NCBI GenBank assembly: GCA_022560025.1
Contig: JAFISE010000073.1
Coordinates: 62,001-126,000, forward strand
Direction of reading: 5' to 3'
Length of the DNA: 64,000 nt
DNA from: Stagonosporopsis chrysanthemi
Lineage: Eukaryota; Ascomycota; Dothideomycetes; Pleosporales; Didymellaceae
Below, piece by piece: positions 11,120-22,040 of this stretch (position 1 is its first letter; every line of letters begins with the position of its first letter). The notes below the pieces were generated by a model that did not search any database, was not told the origin of the DNA, and saw only the letters and a program-made list of their open reading frames with translations. A program made the translations under genes and the position numbers.

Positions 11120-12106
11120 ATGGCTCGAGGCGGCCGGGGCGGCGGCTCCCGCAATCCTGCAAACCAACCGCGCGAAGTCCAGGTCTCGCGCAAAGTCAGC
11201 TGGCTGTTGCGCCACGGCGCGGGCTCCGAGGGCCTCAAGCTGGGGAAAGGCGGGTACGTGAGTGTCGCGGCGGCGCTGGAGACGCGGGCGCTGAAGGGGT
11301 TGCACGTGACGTTTGAGGAGCTGAGGGAGGTGGTGCGGGAAAATGAGAAGCAGCGGTTTTCGATGGTAAGGGTGGGCGGGGTCGAGGGGGAGGGTGAAGC
11401 AGCGGAGGGGAACGGCGAGGGGGAGAAGGGTCGAGAAGAGCGAGAGTCAGACGATCCTGCCGACTACCTCATCCGCGCAAACCAGGGCCACAGCATCAAA
11501 GTCGACACCGATGGTCTGCTCACACCCGTCTCTGTCGAGGCGGACAACCTCCCCCCGGCCGTCATTCACGGCACCGACGACCGCGCGTGGCCCCTCATCC
11601 TCAAGGCCGGCGGCCTGCGCCGCATGACCAGGAACCACATCCACTTCGCGGCCGGCCTGCCCGCGGGCTTTGCACCGCTCTCATCTTCCTCTTTCTCCCA
11701 GCCTAGCGAGGGTGCAGAGCCCGCCGCGCCTGTCATCTCGGGTATGCGCACGAGCTCCACGGTGCTGATCTACGTCGACATTCACGCTGCGCTGGCAGCG
11801 GGGATCAAGTTCTTCGTCTCTGAGAACGGCGTGATTCTCACCGAGGGAAACGAGGAGGGCGTCTTGCCGTATGAGTTCTTCTCGAGGGTGGAGAGCCGGA
11901 AGAAGGAGGGGGGCGTGCTGATGAGTGACGGGAAGCTGCCGGATGGGGTCGTGGTGGATGTGGCTGGGTGGGAGGAGGAGATGCGGAATGTTGGGGGGAA
12001 GAGGGGTGGAAGAGGAGGGCGAGGAGGGCGAGGAGGGAGAGGAGGCAGAGGTGGGAGGGCGAGGGCGAATGATGATTCGAGAGATCTTTTGGCTGGGGCG
12101 GAGTGA
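11120..12106 (+). CDS. TPT1: tRNA 2'-phosphotransferase (Tpt1/KptA family) with RGG tail
   Basis: Tpt1 removes the 2'-phosphate left at the splice junction by fungal tRNA ligase, transferring it to NAD+ to form ADP-ribose 1''-2''-cyclic phosphate. The single exon encodes 328 residues. Family motifs are visible in order: SRKVSWLLRHGA (Arg-His pair), GGYVSVAAAL, LIRANQGHS, PAVIHGTDDRAW, GGLRRMTRNHIHFA and GMRTSSTVLIYVDI followed by GIKFFVSENGVILTEG. These include the conserved Arg/His residues of the active site. Two additions stand out: a Gly/Glu-rich acidic insert of about 30 residues between the N-terminal winged-helix part and the catalytic part, and a C-terminal run of GGRGGRGG repeats typical of RNA-binding tails. 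The gene converges on the GT90 gene, with 195 bases between stop codons. Confidence 0.95.
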   Translation: MARGGRGGGSRNPANQPREVQVSRKVSWLLRHGAGSEGLKLGKGGYVSVAAALETRALKGLHVTFEELREVVRENEKQRFSMVRVGGVEGEGEAAEGNGEGEKGREERESDDPADYLIRANQGHSIKVDTDGLLTPVSVEADNLPPAVIHGTDDRAWPLILKAGGLRRMTRNHIHFAAGLPAGFAPLSSSSFSQPSEGAEPAAPVISGMRTSSTVLIYVDIHAALAAGIKFFVSENGVILTEGNEEGVLPYEFFSRVESRKKEGGVLMSDGKLPDGVVVDVAGWEEEMRNVGGKRGGRGGRGGRGGRGGRGGRARANDDSRDLLAGAE

Positions 12107-12301
12107 ACCGCGGATGTGAGAGCTTTGTTCACAGAGTCGTATTCCATAGCAAACGACATAAAACATGCAATTTGGTCTACGACCCACCAGATGTCTATCA
12201 TGGCCCTGGGTATCCTATCTGCTCGCGATTATCGTCCACGATTCTTCCGTATCTGCATGTAGTCAGCACACATGTCCAGGATCAGTAAACGGGGTTACAA
12301 C

Positions 12302-15300
12302 TTACTCCAGCAATAACCTAAAAAACCACGTCTCAAAGTCCGCATTCCTCAGCACCTTATCATGCCACTCAGTGCTCCTCTCCGCGATCTCCCTCGCCTT
12401 CTTCTCACCCATACTCTCCCCGTTACCGCCCTTATCAGCTTGCTTCTCCTTTCCCCGCCCCCCAACCTCACCAACATCCGTCCTGTCGCCGCTAAACCAC
12501 CTCACAAGATCCAGATGCTCATCGCCCCTCAAACTAAGGGGGATGTAATGGACCCACGGCTTGAGCCATTCAGCGTGCCATTCGCGGAACACGCTCATTT
12601 TGTACGTCAAGCTGCGGCTCTTGAGGAAGCTGTAGAAGCGACCGGAGAAGGCGTTGCCGTCCATGTCGAGCAGGTGCTTGTAATACCATGCATCCTGGCC
12701 ATCGACTCGCTCAACGACCTCGAAGAACTCCTTTTGCGCGTCGCAGTCGCCCGGGTCACACTGCCCAACGTGGCTGAATTTCACGTCGACGAGATGGTGC
12801 AGCGCTCTGCGATCGATGTCCTGCACGGCATAGGCAGCATCAGGCTCTGCCTCGGGGCCGATGAGGATCTGCGTTTTGTCTGGTGCGTTGAGGCGCTTGA
12901 CCACGTGCTGGCGGTGTTGTCGCCGCCACCCACCGTTGCGACTGAAGCCGCCGGTTGTCGAACCGCGCCAATAGAGGCTGTTGGTTTTGTTATCCCAAGT
13001 GGTGTCGTGACTTTCGTCGTAGCCAACCTTGCCAAACCAGTACCAAGGGCTGGGATAGAGAATGTCCTGGAAGCTGGAGATCTTGGACTGCGAAAAGACA
13101 GGCGTGAGCTCGTGGATGATGCTGAAGGCATTCGGACGCTCAAAGAAGCCAAACGTCGACGAGAAGGACGGCGAATTGCAGATGTCGGAGAATGCGGTCG
13201 CATTGTAGACGTGATTCAACGGGCCTGCAGCATATGAGGTCAAATTGTCTGCAGCAAAATCTTCAAACGTCTGCGCTTGGCTGCTGGCGGGACATGAAAG
13301 TCGGGAGTGTGTCCATGTCTGTTGATGGGCGAAACGATTGAACTTCGTTGTGCTAACCTCGTCGAAACGCTTGCCATCATTCAAATCTTTTGGTCGCCTC
13401 GAGAAATAGTTGCGAGGAGTCGGAGTCTTCGCAGCACGAGGCAGTACCTGGTCCTGTGCTTTGGCGATCATTGAGGACAACAGATCATTCGGTACGACAA
13501 CACGCGGCTCGTCGTGGACGTTGAAGCCCAGATCCATGTCTGGAAGATGTGCAACAAAATCCTTCATCATGCCAGTTGTTGCTTGCTGTTGCCACTCATC
13601 GCCATTGCCGATGGATACAACTTCACCGTTTCGAATAGCTATAGCAACCAGAGCACTGTCCTCGTGACCGATGGCATTCTTTATACGCGACCGGATCGTC
13701 TCTGGTTTGAGTGCCCAAAATGGCAACAACATCTGGTTGATCATATCGAATTCATCGATCATGACCACGTTACGGCGCTGTGCGAACTCAAACCATTTGT
13801 CGAAATGAGGCGGTGGAGCAATGCCATTTCTGCGCCGGTACTCACGAACGGCCTGCTCCAAAGACTTCGACTGTCTTTGAAGAGTTTGCTGAAATTGTGT
13901 TTCGGCAGCGCTGATGAGTTGAGCTGCTGGATGCCCACGGGTCAGATCGACTGGGATCGAACCAAGCAGCGTTGCTGAAGGCTGAACCTCGAATGTAGAT
14001 GGTATCTTTGGCGCAAATCTGTGGTATTGCGCTCCAGAGGCGTGTCGGAACAGCAGAACGCAGGCTGAGAACGCTGTCAGTCCAAACAAGATGCGTCTAA
14101 TGCGTATAGAACTGCGAATGTCTACAAACGTGTTTGAAGATGAGCCGTAGAGGTATAGAAGCGCAGAGATGCCGTAAAACATGGTGAACCAGATACCAGT
14201 AAAGCTAGTACGAAATTTTAGCTGCGCGCAAATGAAAGAAAACAGGGCCCACAAGGACACCGGAATGGCGCCCTGTCGTAGAAGCTGTCCATCAGTCAGC
14301 CAATACCCAGTGCGCTCGCGAAAAGTGTTTCATAAATTGACAAAGTGGGTTGCGAGGCTGTTCAGCGGTTCGCGGGATGCACGTGTGGTGACCAAGGTTG
14401 CACATTTATGAGCAGAGTCAGACTTACAATGACGAAGGTAAAGAGATTTAGTGCAACGTTGACGATAATCATGAAAAACACCTGGCGCACAGTTCTATAG
14501 TCATGCACTGTCTTCCAGTCGCGATCAAATTCCCGATATAAAGGTTCCCAGGTAGCAGCGCCTGGGACAACAGACGGCTCAACCATGTATACCGCGATAC
14601 CGCATACGACGGTCATGATAGCCGCAACATCTCGAAGGGCTGTCAATTCCTGGACTTTCCGATGGTTACTCACTGAGCTACGCCTTGCGAAAGATCCGTC
14701 TGCAGACATGAGACCTCGTGTACCGCTCTCATTGTCGTCCTTTGGACCTCGCACTGCAATCTCGAACAAGACTAGACCTGACGCTGCGAAGATGGCGCTG
14801 CTGATCCCAAGCGCGGAGGTTGTGGAGGTGACATAGATCCCTAGGGCGGCGCTGGCAGCAATGGTGAGCGTGACGAGGAGGTCGGACGGCCTCTTGATCG
14901 CGGGCTTGTCGGAGAGGATGTTCGAGTCGGTTGAGTCGCTGCGGACGTGCGTGGGCAGGGCGAGGTGCCTCAAGAACAACTCGTTCTCGGAGATGAGGAC
15001 AGCAAAGAAGGGAAGCAACCACTGGTTTATGTCAGTGTGTACCTGCACCAACGCTGGACCTGGCTACCTTGGTTGCTCTTATGCCATCCTTATCGCAGGC
15101 AGCTCGGTCGCAGATGTGAGAAAGAGCTAGAATTGCGCCGGCCAGCCAGCTCGTGCTCTTCTTCCTCCCTCCATTGTTCGAGTACAGCCCGACTCGGCAG
15201 ACGAGCGGGATCCAGAGAATGGCCCATGACGCCGAGGTCACGAGCAGCGAGTGTTGGACGGGGCTGTTGACGCTTGCGATCGCACCCAGGACGGTGAACA

Positions 15301-15367
15301 GCAGCGGTGCGAGCAGCAAGTGATGCTTGGCGACATTTTCGGCAATACGAGACGCGGCCGGGTGCAT
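12302..15367 (-). CDS. Membrane-anchored glycosyltransferase family 90 (CAP10-like) protein
   Basis: GT90 enzymes transfer xylose or related sugars to glycans in the secretory pathway; the best-known fungal members act in Cryptococcus capsule synthesis. Model on the minus strand: exons 15367-15068, 15021-14428 and 14284-12302, introns of 46 and 143 nt, both phase 0, 958 residues. The second acceptor could instead be 12 nt downstream (exon starting at 14272); both stay in frame. The first 330 residues contain repeated hydrophobic segments (for example LLLAPLLFTVLGAIASV and FFMIIVNVALNLFTFVI), so the protein is polytopic at its N-terminus. The C-terminal 330 residues carry the GT90 signature YWRGSTTGG (about 737), KFSHVGQCDPGDC, and the region SLTYKMSVFREWHAEWLKPW. 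Donor and substrate cannot be read from sequence. Confidence 0.9.
14285..14427 (-). other. Intron 2 of the GT90 gene (143 nt)
   Basis: The donor is GTAAGT and a CTGAC branch point lies about 15 nt before the acceptor. It is about three times longer than most introns in the window. It ends at 14285, or at 14273 with the alternative acceptor; the two differ by four codons. Confidence 0.7.
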
Positions 15368-16467
15368 TGGAGCAGAGAGCAGACTAGGGCCCGCGGAATG
15401 GCATGGGTTCGTCTGTTGTGCGCGTTGATGCAGCTCGAGGCGCGTGTCAACTTAGAAAGAGTGATCGTCAGGGTCGCCAAGCACGGTGACGCCATGTTCG
15501 ACGTTGCACAACTGCGAACCTCGAAACTCAGCAATCTAACACGATTCGAAACATGTGCCGGTTTCGAGGTCAAGACAAATATCGTGTGGAAGCACTATCT
15601 TAGCAAGGTTCCTCTCTGCACTCCAGAGGCGTGGTAAGATCACTGTCTGCGATTAGCAGAGCCCATGCACTTCAAGTATGTCTCGAGACTGACTCGCCAA
15701 TATCCACTGGCAGTCTTTCTGGAGCCCCGACCAAAGGCGTCTCTGGGCTACAAACCGCGGATGTGGACCTCACTCGGCTTTCAGTTACTGCAACTGCAAT
15801 TTAGTCTCTGGCAACGGGAGAGATGCATTCATATTCTTGCACAGGACACCATCATCGAATCGCATAAGCACATTTTAGCTCTGACTGCAATACATAACAG
15901 ACTACTGTATTGGTTTGGAACTGCTACCTTGGAGACAGAATACACCGAAAGGGATCTCTACGTTGGGACAAAGGGTCACTGTGCATCAGCAGTGGTGGAA
16001 TCTTGACCATCTGGCCGAACATGTAGACAAAACTAATTACGCAGACACGATCGTGCACCATCTGAACCAGAGATTGTGCACTCACAAACCATTGGGAAAC
16101 AATTACACTAAGACATACCAGACCCGCTCTGCATCGCGTGAGACGAACAATGCAAGCACATCCTGTTCTCCTAACCACGAGTCAGTACCCACCCTCAGCC
16201 ACAGCAGTATACGTAGTACGTTAGTACGCATGTTTACGGACAATGATCCCTTCTATCTGTAGAAGGTCACCAACACCACACCATCCTGCGCGGGTCCGGC
16301 GTTCCTCCAATTACGCCCTCCCATTAGAACCTCTACACCCTCTTCCCGGCTCAAACCGCAGATCACCCACCGCATCTGTCGTGCTATCTGCTGTCACATC
16401 AGCATCCCCACTTGCATCGTGATTCGCGTTCACAACACCACCACGATGACATGATGAGCTCCATCAC

Positions 16468-16511
16468 CCACCACCACCACCACCACCACCACCATCACCA
16501 CCATCACCACC
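16468..16511. repeat. CAC/ACC trinucleotide microsatellite
   Basis: About fourteen CAC units, two of them changed to CAT. In one frame this reads as a poly-histidine run, but the surrounding frame has no other protein character. Confidence 0.9.
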
Positions 16512-16992
16512 AAAACCCAACCTTCACCACCACGAACCCGCACATCCCTCTCATTTTCCAACCCAGTCACCCACAAATCCCCCCAGCAAACCCCACCCAC
16601 AGACCCAGAAACCCATCCGCATCCCCCCAGCCTCCCGCACCACCCCAACGGCCCGCTCCCCGCTGAGCATGTACCGCGACGATCCCAATCTCCGGGCACA
16701 CGTGCAGCCTCACACAATGACGCGCCTCTGCACGCCTTGAAACGTTCCTAAGCCCGCGAACCCCCCCAAATGTCGCGACGCCGTTGGTTGGGCGCAGGCG
16801 CGGAGGGGGGAGGGGGCCTGCGTGCCAGATTGGCAGCCTCGCGCTGTCTACCGGATCGGTGACCATCGGCGACAATCTGGAGATCTGCGCGTTGGCACGC
16901 GATGCGAGAGACGGGATGACGGGATGGAGGGAGGGAAGGGGGGGAGGGGGGTGGAAAGATAGAAAAGGAAAGTTTGCCCTTCCCCTATCCTT

Positions 16993-17038
16993 CTCTCGAC
17001 TCCTCTCGACTTGACTTGACTCGACGTAACTCGACTCA
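16993..17038. repeat. Degenerate CTCGACT-type repeat
   Basis: Imperfect copies of CTCGAC/TTGAC units, followed by a short GCTGC-rich run. It looks like a decayed microsatellite. Confidence 0.7.
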
Positions 17039-17665
17039 GCTCCGCTGCGCTGCGCTGCTCCGTCACCTATGTATACTTGCACCTACACGTATACATGCAA
17101 TTATACGTCACTTACATTTTACACATCCTTGCGTGCAAAACCCCTACCCCTCCCTAGCAGCGGAAAACGCACTCGACGGTTGCGCGCGGCGTTCTTATCC
17201 GCCGCCTTGTGCAGCTCCCCTGCGGCTTGTACCTGATTGTCCGGTCGCGACGTTGCAATTGGCTGTGCAGTCGGTAAGGTAGGTGCAGCGGCGGCGCGGA
17301 GCGAGGGGATGATGTGTATGATACGTCGTTGTTATCGGGGAAGTACTGCGTAGTCGACCAGCTAAGCGGGATCCGGGCCTTTTCTGGGGAGCTAGTTTGG
17401 TGGGGAATGCAAGTCGAGTTGAGGAGAGTTTGCTTCTTTAACCGGTCCTTGTCTCGTCGATTGCAAGTCGTTTGATCCTCTTCTCTCTGGCTACTCATCA
17501 GTGGTGGTGGAGGTAAGCATCACGGGTTCATTGGAAAGAGATGGATGTTCGGATGAAGCAGTAGCATTCAACCTGTTTCCTACACTCGTATCCTATCGTC
17601 CACCCTCGTCTCCTCGCAGCCAGATATACAAGAGGTGGCTCGGCGGTACCAAAAGGGCAGTGCAG

Positions 17666-17697
17666 TCCTGCAATCCTGCAATCCTGCAATCCTGCAG
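17666..17697. repeat. 8-bp tandem repeat TCCTGCAA, four copies
   Basis: Three identical copies and a fourth ending in G. The repeat lies in noncoding sequence. Confidence 0.9.
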
Positions 17698-18113
17698 CCC
17701 TACTCCAAGCCAGCGTCCCCGTGTCAGAAGATGTATTGGTGTTATATCAGTTTCTGGGTAATATGATTTGAAATGAAGAAAGAGATATGGGAATAAATGT
17801 CGAACGGTGAAAATGGTGAGAAAGACTCCAAGGTGTGCTAGGCTCTCGACGCAAGACGCAAAACGCGAGGTGTATCTATCTGGATCGACCAATGGGGTTC
17901 ACAGCTTTAACCTCAAGAGCTCGAACGCTTTACCAGGACGGTATGCGAAGGATGTCCCTCTCATCGGTGCTGCAAAGACGCCGCGGCAGCCAGGCAGAAC
18001 GTCTGCGGAGATAGATCGCTAAACGGCTAATAACGTTGGTACAGGCCAAGAACGTGAAAAAGCAATGGGTGGGTAGTGATGAAGAGGAACAGTAGTCACG
18101 ACGCGACCAACAA

Positions 18114-19666
18114 TCACTCCTCCATCCGTCCGAAGAAGGCATCGTCGTCTTCATCAGCACGGCCGCGGCTGCGAGAGTGCGACTGGCGGTAGTCTTCTTC
18201 GTCAGCGAAGTGATCGTCGTCCATGTCGATGTCCTTGCTCTCGTGGTAGCGGTAGCTGTTGCGCATGCTGCTTTGCTGGGGTGTCACTGTTGTGTTGCCC
18301 GGGAGAGACTGCGCATTGCTAAAGTCCAAGAACTTGGCAGGCAGTGGGGGCACAGGCGGGATCTCTGGCGAGAAGTTTGCAGCACCCGACTTTGGTGTGC
18401 CATACGAACAGCTCAGCAGACCGACGGCAGCAGCCATGTCCTGGTCGGTGTTGCCGTCGTCGGGGTACGAGCCAGCAACCGAGGTGCCCGAGGTGGTAGG
18501 GCGGTCCGACACGTTGCTCCAATGACGGTAGTAGCCATTGCCATTGCCGTTGCCGTTGTCAGAAAACACGGTGGATTGGTACGACTGGCTGTACGCAGAG
18601 CTGTTGGCCGAGTAGCGCTTGATGGAGCGCCGGCCAAAGTGAGAGTGCGACGAGTAAGAGCCGACGGCGTGGTCGTCCATCTGTGGGGGCGGTGTAGTTT
18701 CGGTGGAGCTCAGCTCGTCACGCAGATCGGATGAGCCCGAAGCCGGGGGCGAGGCCGAGTCGTCGCTGTCATCACTCGTCTTGTTCATGGCAACGAGGAC
18801 CGAGGCGGCCTCGAGCAACTGGACCTGCTGGTGCTTGGAGATGAGCAGCTTGGACGTGTATTGCCATTCCGGAGTGTGTTCCCAACTAGATCAAAAGTCA
18901 ACGCGGTTCACGAAACAAGCAGTGCGGACGGCCGGCGAGAGGGTGAGGTGTCTATGAAGAGTGCGTGCAGGGCATTCGTCTTGAGCGGTGAAAGTATGTG
19001 GGCGGACGGTGGAAGGCTACGGGGTACTAACAGGTGCTTGGTCAGACAACTGCTGTGTTTGTATCCTTTCCCACATTTTTCACATCTCAATTCGCTACCA
19101 CTTGTGCGCTTGCCGCCCTCGCTCGCGCGGCGCACGCGCGACTTGGAGTTGCCCTTTTCGCTCTCGGGGAGGGAGGCCAGCGCAGGCCCATCGGCAACGG
19201 CTTCGCTCCTGGCGGCGCTGTAGCTGTTGAAGGGCGAGCCAGCATGCGGCACGCTGGTGGCCATCGAGTGCGAGTGCACCAGGCTGGGCCCGCGGAACTG
19301 CATCGCCGGCTTCGAGGGCCTGCGGGCCGGGCTGTGGTGCGGCTGCTCGACCAGCGGCGCGCCGGCGATGCCCTTGGCCACGGCGGCCATGGCGGCGACG
19401 TTGCTGCCGGCGGTGGTGCTCATGCTCTTGCGGCGGGTGACGCGGTGGGCCGGGTTGATGTTGGAGGCAGACAGCGAGTGGGCGTGCGGGCGTGCCTTGG
19501 GCAGGGAGCCGGCGATGTTGCTCGAATGGCGGTGTTGTGTCGCTGGGCGCACGTTGATGGGCTCCTGGCAGGCGGGTCTAGTCAGCATGGGTGGATGGGT
19601 GGATTGCGGGGAAGGGGACGGCGTGGTGTGAGCCGCAGCGCGAGTGCGTACCTTGAGGACAGTCAT
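18114..19666 (-). CDS. C2H2 zinc-finger protein (putative transcriptional regulator)
   Basis: Model on the minus strand: exons 19666-19652 (five codons), 19564-19032 and 18885-18114, giving 439 residues. Intron 1 (87 nt) has donor GTACGC and a CTGAC branch; intron 2 (146 nt) uses donor GTTAGT. Intron 2 splits the zinc finger: CEKCGKGYKHSSCLTKHL is joined to WEHTPEWQYTSKLL, which completes a C2H2 finger (Cys-Cys-His-His, about residues 165-186) followed by a helical stretch SKHQQVQLLEAASVLVAM that, as I recall, is conserved in filamentous ascomycetes. The rest is Ser/Pro/Ala-rich before the finger and Ser/Asn/Asp-rich after it, with an acidic Arg-Ser end. DNA targets are unknown. Intron 1 is a multiple of three without a stop, so a retained form would stay in frame. 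Confidence 0.88.
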
Positions 19667-20180
19667 GGTGCCAGATGCTCGCAACTTTTTACAAGTAGGC
19701 CTTTGTTGTATGGATGCGTCAGGAGCGCTGCAATGTTGCACAGCCCCGACAGGTCCGGAGTCAGATGCGCGGTGCGGCTGGTGCGAATGCGGCGTGTCCA
19801 GTGCGTACCCAGTGCGTACAATGCAGGGCAAGGGGAAGGGGCAGCGAGGGGGTGCTGGGGGCTGCGAGTCTGCGAACGTGTAGACGTAGGCAGGAAATCA
19901 GCGCAGCTCGGTGTGTGTATGTGGCCAGGTGCCAGGCACGACGGCTGTTCCAAAATAAAAATGTTGGCGGGTGCCGGTGCTCGCTGGGCTGTGGTGACAG
20001 GCTGGAATGGACCCCACCGCCCGTGATAGCTGCTGCGTTACACGCCGGCCGGGGTTGCTTGGTGTCCGAATCGGCTACCAGTTTCAGGCAATCTCCACCC
20101 GCGATGTCACGGTGCAATCGATATAAGAGCAGGGCCGGCGCGGAGCGTTGGACAGCGCAGAGCCAAACAGAACCAGGATC

Positions 20181-20204
20181 AGAATCAGAATCAGAATCAG
20201 AATC
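20181..20204. repeat. Hexanucleotide repeat AGAATC, four copies
   Basis: Four perfect copies in noncoding sequence. Confidence 0.9.
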
Positions 20205-22001
20205 AAAACGAGACAGGCTGGCAAACAAGGGCGCAGAGTGCCTGTGCTCACAGCCCTGAACTTTTATTGTCCATGATGGCACGCGGCCCTGGGTCAGCCG
20301 GCCTTTGACGCAGCCTGCCAACGTGATCAGAGAGAGCATCAAGGCCCCCTCACCACAGGTACCCGGCTGGACGCTGGTCACTGGAGTGGCTTAGTCGCGG
20401 CCTAGTCGCGGCCCTGGGGCGACATGCGCTTCTCTCGCCTTCCGTGGTTGAAGACAGCTATTGTACTGCACGCATTACGGTATCAGGCGCCCTGGCTGCT
20501 TGGAGGCCGTGCAATTGCCCAGTGAGATTGCGTCTTCGGCGCATGCTCGAGCTGCGCAGCTGCAGCAGGCGCCGAACTGCATCCTGGCGCACCTTCAGGC
20601 TGGCATAAATTAAGCACTCCAGGAGTCTTTGTGCGGTACCTGGCGCCGTCCCACGCAGGTCATCCTAGCGCACAATGTAGCAGCAGCCCATGAGTCCCGT
20701 CACCCTGTGTACCAGCTTGCGTGCTGCGTGTTGCGTGCTGCGCGCCGACCGCCGAGCGCCGAATCGGGCATCGCACCTGCCGCTGCTTTGGGAACGCCGA
20801 TCGTCTGGAGAACTGTGGCTAGCCCAAGATCGTCTGGAACAGGTCTTTACCACAAATAATGCTCTCAAACATAAACACATGACGCCCGTCAGCACAGATG
20901 CGGACAGAGCAAAAATGCACTTTTCTAGAATTCCAGCTCTGACTGAAACGCGACAACAATCCGCTGCGAAACCTATCCTTGGCTTGGCGTGATCGAGATC
21001 GAAGCTCGAGCAAAATGTCTGTGCTGCGATTGCGAGTCTGTGCTGCTCCCCTCTCCTCGCCGTACCCGAGATCTTGACCACCCAATACGCTACGTGCTCT
21101 GCAAGCCACCTCCTCTTTGCCATACAAGTAACAGGTGGCAATAATGTGGGGTCCTATCGCTGGTGTGGCAGCCGGCACAGCAAGAAGCGAGCATTGGGAG
21201 CGAGCCTCGTCGCTGGTAAATAGCCGCAGAACGATCAGCAGGTCGAGACGCGGGCCGCTCGAACACCCAACACCCTGCGCCGCCAGGCCAGACACAAAAA
21301 AAGTTCCCAGCAGTAATCATGGGCTCACCAGCTCCACGAGGCCCACTTGACAGCTGTCCTCCGCGGCGCTGGACCGCCAAACCAAAACCCTCGCACCACA
21401 GCGACGTCATCGCTGAATTTCAAAGCGCTCTGCTTTCTGACAAAGTGTGGGGTAGCGCACTCTTCCCAGCTCATCCGGACGCACGCCGGACGGGCAGCTC
21501 GGGACACGACTTCGCAGCCGCCGAAGATCATGCGGGCGCTGAGGGGTTGCTGTTCGCAGCTTCCACATGCGGCACGCTCTTTCGCCCAGCCCAGCGCGCC
21601 ACAATAATCGACCACGCTCTACGGCCCCGACCTTCGCTGGTGCCACGCAACAATAATTCACGTACAGTAGCAGTTGTAATCATCAAACATGGCACGATAA
21701 CGTGATAACATCTGCGCTCACGTAACCACGCACCCCACTGAAATTATCCCGCAACCGCTTCCACCCAATCACCACTCAATGTCTCCAGGTGCCCACACAC
21801 TCACGCGGCTAATCCCAGCACCATCCAGACCGTCTGCTGTGGCGCTTATCAGGCTGCGGGGCCACCTCGGCGGGCGGACAGGTGTTCGTCTCAGAAAAAA
21901 AAGTTGGCCGCGAGGAAATGCGGTTTCGAGCCAGCGGCATGACATCACCGGCCACTTGGCGTCCGGTCAAGCAACCATGCGCCGACGGCTCTTGGTGAGA
22001 A

Positions 22002-22040
22002 GGGCCAGATCTCGGTGTAGAGAGCCAGATCTCGGTGCTG
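22002..22040. repeat. Two tandem copies of a 20-bp unit containing GCCAGATCTCGGTG
   Basis: The core GCCAGATCTCGGTG occurs at 22004 and 22024, a spacing of 20 bases. It is a simple local duplication in noncoding sequence. Confidence 0.8.

Larger units (their letters stand above)
15368..18113. other. 2.7 kb gene-free region with several short repeats
   Basis: No supported gene. Frames are short and low-complexity, including a histidine-run frame created by a CAC repeat near 16468. It holds the three tandem repeats listed separately, poly-purine/poly-pyrimidine tracts near 16900-17000, and presumably the 3' end of the zinc-finger gene on its right. Confidence 0.5.

Noticed and set aside
12362..13237. 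Plus-strand 291-residue frame
   Set aside because: It is antisense to the GT90 catalytic region and explained by that gene's codon bias.
16412..16666. Open frame with a run of about fourteen histidines
   Set aside because: The run is produced by a CAC microsatellite, and the flanks are Pro/Thr low-complexity with no conserved signal.
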